From: Elysia marginata
Lineage: Eukaryota; Mollusca; Gastropoda; Plakobranchidae
Assembly: GCA_019649035.1 (NCBI GenBank)
Contig: BMAT01004466.1
Location: 176,363 to 199,181, forward strand
Direction of reading: 5' to 3'
Length of the DNA stretch: 22,819 bases
Shown here: positions 9,366 to 18,629 of the stretch, in pieces
Layout: the number at the start of each line of letters is the position of its first letter
Numbering within the stretch: position 1 is the stretch's first letter
Position numbers and translations under genes: made by a program
Notes under the pieces: model-generated
What the model was told of the DNA's origin: nothing
Databases searched by the model: none
What the model saw: only the letters and a program-made list of their open reading frames with translations

Positions 9366-10560
9366 AATATTGCGAATAAGGTTGAGATAAACCTAGACGC
9401 ATAAAAAATAAAAGGATTTTGTGATTACAAGGACATTGATCATTATTCCCTGCAATCCAGTTGTATGAAAAATTTAAAGTTTCAAAGCCCTCATGAAAAC
9501 GTTAGGCCAGCTTATTGGGAATACTTTACTTCAAACTCTTTTTTTCCGATGAACTACGTCTTTTAGTGTGAAATGAAATAATTCGAGGGTAAAAAATCTT
9601 ATTATCTGGCTTTATATGCTACAAGGTAAACCAAAAGATTATTGCAAACAACCCTCTCAACAACAGCTGGCGTGAAAACTGGGGAAGTCTTTCTGTCAAT
9701 TGTGAGTCTCGTATGATAGACCTGTATTGATTTAACTCTGGATATTTTTCAAATATCATAGATATTGTCTTCACTCAGCATGTGTGCAACCCTAGAATTT
9801 CTTTCTAATTTCCGTTTTAGACCTGTAATGACAGTAATCAATAACTAGACTATAAACACACCGAAATGGAAAATTACTTAACCCTTTGCTACTACTCAAC
9901 AGTACATACAGAATGACTAATGAAAACAGCTCACAGGTTGAGCTGAATCATAATCTTTAAAGAATTAATTAGACAAACAAAGATCACCCAGCATTATGAA
10001 AACCGCCTCTAACTTGTGAAAGGTATCGATTTCCTAATAAGAACATTAACCCTAAAAAGTGCGAATGAATAAAGCACTGTATTTATTTTCTCCGTGGAAA
10101 AGCAGCTGTAGTTTGTGCTACCCTGTGTAGGAGAATCAGAGCGAACAATATCTCTTTATAATAGCATCATCCAATTACACCATGGTGTATCCGTAAGATT
10201 TTATTCAGGATGAAACAAGATAATTGCATTACGTCAAGTCAAGGTGGTTGCGAATTTCATTTAAAAGTACTGACTTGCCGAGGCCTCGCGCAAAGGTTGC
10301 GAATAGAGTGCTACAATATCTTTGCTGAGTTGCTGGTCGATTTACATTTTAATAGCCCGAGGAAATAACAAAGGCCATAAAAAGTGAAATAAAACTAAAA
10401 GTGCACGAAAGGCATAATGAAAATAATTGATTGATTGATTGGAATGTTGATTGTCTGACTGCTCATTTTTCAGATTTGTTCAATTTAATAATTGATATCA
10501 TGTTTGTAGATAGAGATAGACATATATTTTGAAAGAGATAAGCAATATGGATATATGGAT
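9366..10560. other. AT-rich stretch without a supported gene
   Basis: No gene is recognised. 9741-9757 is a GATATTT-ttc-AAATATC hairpin. 10279-10288 is a CGAGGCCTCG palindrome in a small GC-richer patch. GGTTGCGAAT occurs at 10246-10255 and again at 10295-10304. A short ATTG tetranucleotide run lies at 10425-10441. Confidence 0.5.
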
Positions 10561-10626
10561 AGAGAGAGAGATAGATAGATAGATAGGTAGATAGATAGAT
10601 AGATGCATACATACATACATACATAG
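10561..10626 (+). repeat. (GATA)n followed by (CATA)n microsatellite
   Basis: A short GA run leads into about nine GATA units (10569-10604, one GGTA variant) and then about five CATA units (10606-10626). Related imperfect GATA words precede it from 10505. The minus-strand frame across it is a YLSI-type repeat translation. Confidence 0.95.
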
Positions 10627-11748
10627 ATATGGAGGAAAAATGAAAAGTTTGACAGAGAAACGTTTTGTGTGGGTTGCCTCAAAACCTACCTTTTTAGGGG
10701 GTCAGTAAAACCATTTTTCTAAATCTATAATTATGTTCGTAATAACTTTAGAGTTTTTTCTCAGTTAATATTCACTTTTGTGCCTGAAATTTTTATAACG
10801 CTATATTTTACTTTATTAGCGGTTTAAAGGCTTTTTATCAATGTGACTTGTTCTTATAAATTCTGTTGACTTAAGTTATATAACCGTTACATTTTAATTT
10901 GTACAACTCTTATACATGCATGCTTCCTATAGTTGATTCATATTTGTCTGTGCGAAATTGCTTAACATTAGATACATTTCGTTTACTATTAATGGGTTTT
11001 TCTAATACTTTGTAGGCTCTACCGTCTTTTTTAATGTGCATATCTTATTTTTGGTCACAGCACCATTGTTAAGTGCACCATGTAATACTTAGTTTAGTGC
11101 CTGTTTCCCTTTGTAAGACACATTTTGTTTTATATACAGTATATTTATATGGTTTACGTTTTTTTAATTTGTGATTTTAGTATATACATGTAATGCACAT
11201 TGGGCATTTTCTCGGGTTGAAAATAGCGGAAAATGCAATTCATTAAGATAATCTCTATTACTATTGTTGTTATTATTATTACTTTTATAATTTGTTTTAT
11301 CATTAATATTTTCTTATTATTACTTGCGAAACTGAACAACGACTGGGTGGCTCGCTAACAAAATATGCCACAACAGTCACGGGTTAATTATATACTTTTC
11401 CTATATCCACTTTCATACTAAAAACCAGAACTAATGGTCAGAGTGGAAAGTTGAGGGTGAACTGTTTTCCAATTCACATCGGTCTACTACTTTAGATTTT
11501 TTTTTTATATTTTCGGTCTTTGATTAAAAAACCAAGGAAAGTTAAAGAATTTCTAAAAAAAAGAAGTATTTTACGACAGAATCGATCGAAACTCAAGTAA
11601 ATAAAAAGTCACCTCAAAATGTTGTATCATCAAAAAATAATCTTTCAAAGGATGTCATAGTCAATAAATTTGAAATAGTTTTTAAAAATGGAAGAACAAT
11701 TGCAATAGTTGGCCTAGAGATTTGTCGCAGAAGAACATGGAAAAACCT

Positions 11749-11751
<3 letters not shown>
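10627..11751. other. AT-rich stretch, nothing recognised
   Basis: No supported exon, RNA gene or long repeat. Overlapping small palindromes ACTTAAGT (10869-10876) and GTTATATAAC (10875-10884) are present. An ATT/TTA-rich stretch covers about 11254-11320. Confidence 0.55.
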
Positions 11752-11810
<59 letters not shown>

Positions 11811-11859
11811 CTCTCTCTATCTATCTATCTCTCTCTATCTATCCGTCTATCTCTCTCTT

Positions 11860-11902
<43 letters not shown>

Positions 11903-11904
11903 TT
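11752..11904 (+). repeat. (CT)n / (CTAT)n compound microsatellite
   Basis: Pure CT runs from 11752 to about 11803, then CT is mixed with TTTC, CTAT and CCGTCTAT units to 11904. It is one of the longest microsatellites in the window. It runs directly into a CTTTTCATTGACAG acceptor-like sequence. Confidence 0.97.
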
Positions 11905-11914
11905 TCATTGACAG

Positions 11915-12015
11915 GTATCAAAAACTCTCTAAGGCCTGTCTGCGCTTCCATTTCCAGGAGTATTGATTTTCACAGAAGGTCGAGATACGAGGGACTAATA
12001 ACTTGTCGACAGTGA
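11915..12015 (+). CDS. weak candidate terminal exon after CT tract
   Basis: The segment follows an excellent acceptor-like context (the long CT tract, then TTTTCATTGACAG ending at 11914). One frame is open for 32 codons from 11917 to TGA, with a basic serine/arginine-containing translation (IKNSLRPVCASISRSIDF...). The good acceptor score is a trivial consequence of the microsatellite, and the frame is short, so the evidence is thin. No family is recognised. Confidence 0.1.
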
Positions 12016-12511
12016 ATCTGCTAAAGTAAAACTAGTTAAAAGGCCATATAAACATACTTTTTGGAACCTTTCTGTTACACTGCACGATCTTTTCACAACC
12101 GGACGGACCTATGCTTAGGCGAGGCCAGAAGGGAATCTCAAAGCACTTTTTTTCTGGGTTTCTTTTTAATGAAAGGCAGTCACTGTTGGTAATGCACCTA
12201 TTAAAGAATGAAAAAAAAAGGAAGATAAAACCGTGAAATTATTATTCTAAAATTGGATTCTATATTTGATCTAAAGAAGATTCTTTAAACATTGTAAAGG
12301 GATTTGCTATGATTTAAGCGTAAACTGTTCAAACTTTTAACCTACTTTTTGGTTAAGCGGCTTATCAGAGGTTTGTATTGATCAACAGTTAGTCTTATCA
12401 CAGCTGTAGATCCAAGTTTGAGATTTGTGTTTGAAAAGAGGCTTTATAAACTTGACAAAAGCGCTTAACAAGAGGGATTAAAATGCATTGTTGTCTTATC
12501 CACTCGTGGCG
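12016..12511. other. AT-rich stretch, nothing recognised
   Basis: No open frame with coding character, RNA gene or repeat. If the minus-strand model at 12512-13567 is real, this would be its 3' side. I did not find a canonical polyadenylation hexamer close to its stop on that strand. Confidence 0.45.
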
Positions 12512-12917
12512 TTATAAAAGACACATGTTAATCACGATTTGAATGAACTCTGACACGTTAACCTCGCAGAGTCGTACAAACCCGTTACAATTTTTAAAAA
12601 AATCTATATTAAAGGAATCATCGAAAATGGCGAAGTCTGGGCCGGAACCTATCACATTTGTAATGAGACATACATATAAAAAGCAGGAAACTAACTGAAG
12701 GTCTGAACATATTGTTGGCCCACGAGTATCGACCGACGCACTTAACAGTAGCCGCCTGCGGTAAATTGATTTCGACTCTTGTTCGCTGATAACACGGTGG
12801 CTGTTTGAGGCAAACACTCGGTGAGTACCTCCCAAATCTTCATGTGCACAGCTGTACATTTTCTTACTGGTTAATCCCTCACCAGTTCTCAATCTAAATC
12901 TATCGATTGAGTAAAGC
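12512..12917 (-). CDS. candidate second/terminal exon, unknown protein
   Basis: This is the longest non-repeat open frame on the minus strand. The frame is open from 12967, with its first ATG well inside, and it lies behind a strong acceptor, AATTTTTGTTTGTCAG|G, whose exon would start at 12917. From there 134 codons run to TAA. The first half has balanced composition with charged residues (RLRTGEGLTSKKMYSCAHED), and the second half is hydrophobic and cysteine-containing. No domain is recognised. The upstream signal-peptide exon (13567-13428) joins it in frame if the second of two overlapping donors is used, giving a 181-residue product. With the stronger first donor the junction is out of frame and stops quickly. 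It may be a chance frame. Nothing indicates an enzyme or receptor. Confidence 0.2.
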
Positions 12918-13431
12918 CTGACAAACAAAAATTTTGTACCAAAGTTTCCCAATCGATGGGCAGCATTTTACATAGAGAATATTGATGGTAAGTTCACTAT
13001 GACAGCCTTGCTTGAAACCTCAATTTTCGATTGGATCACTGGAGAGTCACAAAAGGTAAAAAAAATTTCTCAAATTTAAAGAGGTCAGCTGGTTTTATTA
13101 TCTAGCTTTATTCACGTTTAACAATCACACCTATGCAAATCTCCTTTGAACTAAGATTATGGAAAAATAACTGTTTCAGCACATTGCACTGCACTTCAAT
13201 CATATAACATCCACAAGTGTTACAAAATTATAGAACTGCAACTTACAACTGTTTAATCACTGCACCTAATAAGATCATCGCACATTAAGCACAATACAAT
13301 AGCAAATAATTAACCGCCTCAATAACTTCTCGTGCGTCACAATATAAAATAGCCTGGAGATTAAACTAGGCGCGAGGGCAGCAAACTAACATCGTTAAGT
13401 TTATCACAGCTGTTCTTCTTCCCTTACTCAC

Positions 13432-13567
13432 GCCCGGCACGTGCAAGGAATAGGAAATGTGTGAGCTGTAGGAAATAACCGCGATCTTTGCTGTCTGCCT
13501 TCCACATTCGGTCAGCAATCACGGCCTTAAAAACCATAAAAAGAAAGGCGATCGAGACGAGGGCCAT
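13432..13567 (-). CDS. candidate first coding exon with signal peptide
   Basis: On the minus strand an ATG at 13567-13565, followed by GCC, opens a 45-codon frame reading MALVSIAFLFMVFKAVIA, then DRMWKADSKDRGYF and onward. The hydrophobic core and the VIA|D end resemble a cleavable secretory signal peptide of about 18 residues. The frame ends at GGGC|GTGAGTAAG, a near-ideal donor (intron from 13431), and an in-frame stop comes immediately after the GT, as expected for an exon edge. A second GT four bases on (GTAAGG, 13427) is an alternative. G+C is clearly above background, and the upstream 13568-13640 remains GC-richer with CTCGAG and AGATCT words. The protein is not recognised. This is the best exon candidate in the window, but no homology supports it. 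Confidence 0.3.
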
Positions 13568-14108
13568 TTAACCCTGGGCTGCTCGAGCCGCTAGATCTAT
13601 GCAGATCTGGTCCAGATTGAGTAGATGGAGTGCCTAGCCAGACAGCACGCATCCAGTGCTCTCATTAACGATAGTTTTTTCAATAACACGGTCCTAAAAG
13701 AGACGGTTGGAAACGCATATTGCATTCAAACAATACAGAGTTCTCATTCCTTCATATCTCGCAGAAATAGATGTTGATTTGTGTGCGTGATATTTGAACC
13801 TCACTTATTCCCCCCCTACTTTTTTCGTAAAGGCATTGTTATTATAATTATTATTTTAATACTAAGTTTTTCGTTTCTGGGGATTTTGTAAACTGGTGGT
13901 AGGGAATAAGGTCGTCATGATGGATGATTATCGATGAATCAAAGGAAAGTGTATGAGTGCTGTATAGATTTTGACAGCTTAATTCTAGTCGGGAGTTTTC
14001 TTTAAACACATAGGAATACTCTTATAGATCATAGTCCACAGTTTACGTCGACGCAAATACAGTGAAACTTGTGCTATTTAGAAATGCAAGAGGAAGTAGC
14101 AGAATAAT
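13568..14108. other. possible 5' flank of minus-strand exon, otherwise unassigned
   Basis: 13568-13680 is GC-richer and contains CTCGAG, two AGATCT sites and a 13-base ATCTGG-t-CCAGAT palindrome (13605-13617). No clear TATA box lies at a fitting distance. The remainder is AT-rich with no gene. Confidence 0.35.
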
Positions 14109-14275
14109 AAGAAAAAGAAAAAGAAGAAGAAGAAGAAAAAGAAGAAGGAAAAGAAGAAAAAGAAGAAGAAAAAGAAGAATAGGAAGAAGAAGAAGAAGAA
14201 GAAGAAGAAGAAGAAGAAGAAGAAGAAGAAGAAGAAGAAGAAGAAGAAGAAGAAGAAGAAGAAGAAGAAGAAGAA
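14109..14275 (+). repeat. (GAA)n microsatellite with pure (GAA)31 core
   Basis: An imperfect GAA/GAAAAA segment (14109-14182) leads into 93 uninterrupted bases of GAA (14183-14275, 31 units). A GA-rich tail continues to about 14330. The Lys/Arg-rich plus-strand frame and the poly-serine minus-strand frame are repeat translations. Confidence 0.98.
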
Positions 14276-14330
14276 AGAGAAGGGAGAGAGATTAGGAGAC
14301 AGAAAGAGTGAGACAGAGAGAAAATAAGAA

Positions 14331-15194
14331 ATTCAATCGATAGAGAGGTAGATCGGCATATGTGCAAGTCAACTGAAGGAAAGAAACATAAATAACATTC
14401 AAGTTTTGAACAATATGTTATGTATAAAGTATCCCCCATTTAAGTAAAAGAAATTTTACGTCATTTGGTTATGACACTTTCTCCTCGTGAGCTTCGCATC
14501 CTATTATATTAGGTGATTTTTACCTCGCCTTTTACTGTCCTTTCTTTTGTTATTATTTTTTCTAAAACTGCTAAACTTTTGATGTACTAATGCCCAGCCA
14601 TATTTTAATTTTATTTGCTAGACTCTGAACTGAATAAACCTCAATTCAGAAGAATTCAATGAGGCTATACAAATATTTTTTAATGCCCCTGTTTATTGGG
14701 ATTTATGTGGGTTACAAGCCTAAAACGCAACAATAAGCTTCATCTGATTGTTTAATTATAAATTGTAAAATAGCTAGATCTCAGTGATTCAAACCAGATT
14801 CAACTTCAAAATATTCACGGATATCTAGTGCTTAGACGTATCATGCTTTTTATTTAGGAAAAGTCCTTCACGTGAACTGATAAATTTAAAACTCTTGTAG
14901 GATAAAACCCCATTTTAGCGGCTTTAGTATTATGATAAAGTTTAAATCGGAGATGCTGTGTTTAAAAATTATTTTGAAGCAAACACAATGTCTTTAAGAT
15001 AAGATACGACAAGGTTACACTTTATTGATTCATTATTGGAAACTTGGCATGGACATTTGCACTGAAATATATGGCTTGTATAGTTCGAATATTATATTTT
15101 ACACACATGCAAAGAAACACATAAAGAATACATGAACGCATCGTTAGGATATTACGTTTAACAACACATTGTTAAAACACGAGCAGGTTTTCCT
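14331..15194. other. AT-rich stretch, nothing recognised
   Basis: No exon-like frame with paired splice signals, RNA gene or long repeat. CTAGATCT words occur near 14774 and GGATATCTAGTG near 14819. Confidence 0.55.
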
Positions 15195-15363
15195 TTCACT
15201 CTCTCCACCACCCACTCCTCTCTTTAACTCTCTCTAGTTTCATGAGCTCTCTGTCTCTTTCTGTCTCTCTCTGTCTCTCTCTGTCTCTGTCTCTGTNNNN
15301 NNNNNNNNNNNNNNNNNNNTCTCTGTCTGTCTGTGTCTCTCTTTCGCCCTTCCCCTCTCTCTC

Positions 15364-15406
<43 letters not shown>
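15195..15406 (+). repeat. compound (CT)n/(CTGT)n microsatellite containing an assembly gap
   Basis: CTCTC- and CTGTCTCT-type repeats run from about 15195 to the N block, resume with TCTGTCTGTCTGTG and end with a pure CT run (about 15368-15406). True length is unknown because of the gap. Open frames on both strands are repeat translations that cross the N block. Confidence 0.96.
15297..15319. other. 23-base run of N (assembly gap)
   Basis: The sequence contains 23 consecutive N inside a CT/GT microsatellite. Such gaps usually mark a collapsed or unresolved repeat, so distances across this point should not be trusted. Confidence 0.99.
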
Positions 15407-15409
<3 letters not shown>

Positions 15410-16201
15410 GTATCCATACAATAAGACGATTGTGCAGGAATAGTAAAACATCTCTATATCATATTATAAAATTACTTCATATCATTTCTAACTCTTTAGG
15501 AACATTTATTTCAACAGATCATGCCCGCCACTGTATTGCTGTTTTCAATCTTCCGCGGACCGGCATTACTAGATGCAATGTTTGCTTCACTCGCTTGAAC
15601 ACGGTGTTTGTTTACATGTTGTACGTTATTGTGTTTTGTGATTTTTTTCCTTTGCACAATAAATGTGACACGTTGTGGTTCCTAACCGAAAAGCGCCTAA
15701 TAAATATATATTTTCATCTACAGTTGATGAAGTTATTTTGCTTATCATATCATTTGGTTCATTCAAAGTCCTCTATTATTTCGCATTTCCTTGAGACTGC
15801 ACTGCCAAGCTCCGGCATCGCCTAGAGCACATAAGTTTATAATAGCTCTAATTTGTTTACCAAAGAAGTTCTTATATATTTCAAAACGCATAAGCAATTC
15901 TGTTTTATCACATTTGTTATTGATACTTGATTGTAAGGCCTACATGTTGAAAGGCGATCAATCAAACTGATATAACTCGGAGTATTGATATGCACACAAA
16001 AAAGAGCAAAACGCGGCGGACAATTAGATCTAGCCGGAATATAAAGATGAATATGTATTTCTTTTCATATTTTTTTGCGTTAGCCCCTTATTCTGCTTTT
16101 TTTGTTTTTGTTGTTGTTGCCGTTTTATTTTCTCTTTTGGGAAGTTTCATAGTTCTAGTTTGAGTAAAAGAACCGGCCCCAACTGGGTTTTTTTTGGCCA
16201 G
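15407..16201. other. AT-rich stretch with an unsupported 131-codon frame
   Basis: A plus-strand frame from a TTG at 15430 to 15825 is the longest here but has AT-driven composition (I, L, F, Y rich) and no family features. Acceptor-like CTCTTTAG ends near 15500. An ATG at 15521 with A at -3 opens only 25 codons. An AATAAA at 15658 is followed by a TG-rich stretch. Confidence 0.45.
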
Positions 16202-16369
16202 AAGAGCGATAGTCTTTGCTTTCGAAATACTGCCATACCGGCATTACTAAGCTCAGCGGGTGGGCTTCTCTCAATAGAATTAATAATTATTTTGACTACG
16301 GGCAAGGGAGTGGCACGGTTTGTTATGAACATCGATCCTCATTCTCTTTCACTTTTTAACAGTCATAAG
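16202..16369 (+). CDS. candidate internal exon with hydrophobic segment
   Basis: A strong acceptor (a T-run, then GGCCAG ending at 16201) and a donor-like AAG|GTGAAG (GT at 16370) bound a segment of exactly 56 codons, open in phase 0 at both ends. The translation begins KSDSLCFRNTAIP and contains a hydrophobic run (ALLSSAGGLLSIELIIIL, residues about 14-31) long enough for a membrane helix, followed by a more polar GKGVARFVMNIDPHSLSLF. The opposite strand is also open over 16147-16332, which weakens the case because both strands appear stop-poor. No family is recognised. It could equally be a repeat fragment. Confidence 0.22.
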
Positions 16370-17082
16370 GTGAAGGGTACTGATAACATCCGATATTATT
16401 ACAGCGGAACAAACGTAAGACGAACCAAAGAGGCTGCAAGTAACATTGAGAGATAAAGCTGGGACTGTTATAATGAAGTCATAGGTATTAAAAAAAGCTT
16501 TTCGCTGCAACAGCTCAATTTGTTAGATAATTGTTAGCCGTAGAATGCGTTGAATTGTTGTGTAGTAGGTAATACTAAAACTCTCAATAAAGATCGGTGA
16601 AATAACAAAACCAATTTGAAAGTCGAGATATGGCGAACTTTCTGTTCTATCATTTACCTTTTGTTTAGATGTACGCTTTCGAGATAGACAAATGGAAAAC
16701 TTATAACGTAAAATACTTTAGATGCAATTTATAACTTTTGAAATTAACGAACAATGTCGAAGCTGCAGAAAAAATGTAGAATAATTTGTTAATACTACAA
16801 TGCACTCTGTTGTCTCCGATCACTTTGCCCTTAAAGATACTAATCACCAGAAATATTACCAGTGGCAGCTGACAACTCAGCAAATTATGTCAAGCGTTTC
16901 TAGTGCTATTGATTGAACTCAAAAGGTTAGAACTACCTACATCACACCTTAAACAAACATTTCTTTTTTTCCTTACACGTGCAGAGTCACGGAATCAATT
17001 TTTATGTTGTAGGACTCTCATAACAGGCATCTCTTGGCACGAAATTCCTTGAAATTGAGCAAAGATTTACACGTAGCTTTAA
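16370..17082. other. AT-rich stretch, nothing recognised
   Basis: The open frame from 16202 continues only to 16456. Beyond that I see no supported exon, RNA gene or repeat. Confidence 0.5.
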
Positions 17083-17466
17083 AAATATAGACAATGGCGT
17101 CTCCCTTTCTTATACTATAGCAAGAAGTCCTATGTATATGATCGTCTGGACATTTCTATCCTAACCAGAAAAGAAAACAAGGTATCAGACAGAAGACAGA
17201 CACCCCTGTGGCCAAACCAAGAAAACCCCCATACTGAAGGCTGGGGCAGAGCCTCACGCGATCCCTCTATCTTCCTACATCGAGAGGCGGTATCCCCTCA
17301 CTCCCCCGCCCCTTCTCCCTCTTTGCCCTCTCTAGCCCTTCCTAACACTCACAAAGAGCCCAAAACGCACTTGCGAAATAATAGACTCGTCGACCACGGC
17401 GAGATTATTTTGTATTCTGAGCCCATACTTAATGCCGTTCCCTTTCCCATTCCAGTTGCCACGTAA
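17083..17466 (+). other. GC-rich island with long stop-free frame, coding status unclear
   Basis: 17241-17340 is about 60% G+C by hand count, far above the surroundings. On the plus strand a frame without ATG is stop-free for 127 codons (17083-17463, TAA at 17464). Its middle is Pro/Ser-rich from a C/T-rich stretch. A second plus-strand frame is open from 17337 to about 17583. On the minus strand an ATG with G at -3 and +4 (17450-17448) opens 32 codons ending at CTTT|GTGAGTG (intron from 17352), where an in-frame TGA follows directly. These readings conflict. The island may be a minus-strand first exon, a plus-strand internal or terminal exon, or untranslated promoter-proximal DNA. No domain is recognised. 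Confidence 0.3.
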
Positions 17467-18522
17467 TTGTAATGGTTCTCGGAAATCAAAGCGAGTGTTT
17501 GTGTGCCTATGTGTAACGCTTTGTTTAGGGGATGTTATAGTTTTCGCAACAATGCTGCCTTTATATAAATCATCTGTTCGATTATAGTTGTGTCTAGCTT
17601 AACACATTAATCACAATCATGCAAACATAACTTCAAAGTAAAACAAAGCCGTGAAAAGGGATGCCAGTTTTTCTGTGCATTATACATTTTACATTCCACG
17701 CTGGAAATTTTTGGTAAATAAAAAAAATTAGAGACCATTAGAGTAAAAGATAGCGAAAAAAATGTCAGATTTCATTCAAACTCAGAATGACATTAGAATT
17801 TTTATACCTAATGCCAAAGATACGATACAAATTACAACGCTTGCTCGAGAATGCCAGAATGACTGAAGTCGTGATTTTGCGAGGACTTATTAAAGTCAAA
17901 ATTCTCATGGAACAAAGGTTAAGGATGTACCAAGAGTGAAATCATTCTGCGCAGCGTTGCTGTCTTTGATGGAGAAAGCTGGACAATGTAAACCATGATT
18001 GATAAGGCTTAGAGGTAATCATGGCAAACAACGAATGCCCCTCAAAAAAACTAACGCGTGTTTCGTGCTGCTATAAACTGCTCAAATTCGCGTCATAAAT
18101 CGCAATTCTTTAATTTTCCAAAAAGTGAAGCGAAGTGAGTGTAAAGCGGACTTAGTGTCTTACCATTTTGACCCTAATTTTTTTTTTAGATTCGAACCAT
18201 CCTGCACACAGGACTGTACATCTAATAATCTACATCATTATTTAAACTCTAGGTCTCAAAAGTCTGTGGCATAGGCCATGGAAAGAAATTAGAGAGTAGG
18301 TCTGAGAATATTGAACAGGGCTGAAAAGATAGATCAAACTTTACATACTTCTAAAATAGAAGGCTGAAGGACAAAAATACAACACAAAAGTTTCGTCCGT
18401 TTCCCAAATATGTCTCTTAAATTCTGCATTAAGTAAAATCAAGGTTGGATCAAAAAGTATAATCAAGAAAAAGTGTTTAAATTTTCATAGAAATTGATTA
18501 GATCTGGAAGACATCTTGATCT
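17467..18522. other. AT-rich stretch with a weak tRNA-like motif
   Basis: No gene is called. On the minus strand GGTTCGAATCT (about 18189-18199) matches the core of a Pol III box B. TGGTAAGACACTAAGTCCGC (18149-18168) vaguely resembles a tRNA-like head but lies on the wrong side of it for one unit. It may be debris of SINE-type repeats. Confidence 0.3.
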
Positions 18523-18560
18523 AGAGCCTACGTTTAATTAGGCTCTAAGTCTAGCCTAAT
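18522..18560. repeat. two overlapping hairpins
   Basis: TAGAGCCTA (18522-18530) pairs perfectly with TAGGCTCTA (18539-18547) across an 8-nt loop. ATTAGGCT (18537-18544) pairs perfectly with AGCCTAAT (18553-18560), also across an 8-nt loop. The middle segment can pair with either side, so the two structures are mutually exclusive. Confidence 0.6.
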
Positions 18561-18567
18561 CGTTGCC

Positions 18568-18629
18568 GCTCATGTTTTCCCTTCGTTTTAGGCTCTTCGC
18601 GTCATGTTTTCTTCCGCTTAGGCTCTGCG
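18568..18629 (+). repeat. imperfect 31-bp tandem duplication
   Basis: Two adjacent units (18568-18599 and 18600-18629) share CATGTTTTC, TTC, TTAGGCTCT and a terminal CG. The TTAGGCTCT word also occurs just upstream at 18538-18546, so a diverged third unit is possible. It is GC-richer than its surroundings. No coding role is proposed. Confidence 0.5.

Noticed and set aside
12821-12828. Plus-strand GTGAGTAC donor
   Set aside because: The only upstream frame is closed by TAA within 19 codons and no acceptor precedes it inside that space.
14062-14439. Arg/Lys-rich and poly-Ser frames on opposite strands
   Set aside because: Both are translations of the GAA repeat.
15224-15451. Frames across the CT/GT tract and the N block
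   Set aside because: Repeat translation through an assembly gap.
15430-15825. 131-codon plus-strand frame
   Set aside because: It starts at TTG, has AT-driven composition and no family motif. A frame of this length is plausible by chance in a 22.8-kb six-frame scan.
15559-16249. Shared 13-mer ACCGGCATTACTA at 15559-15571 and 16237-16249
   Set aside because: The flanks do not align, and a few 13-base matches are expected by chance.
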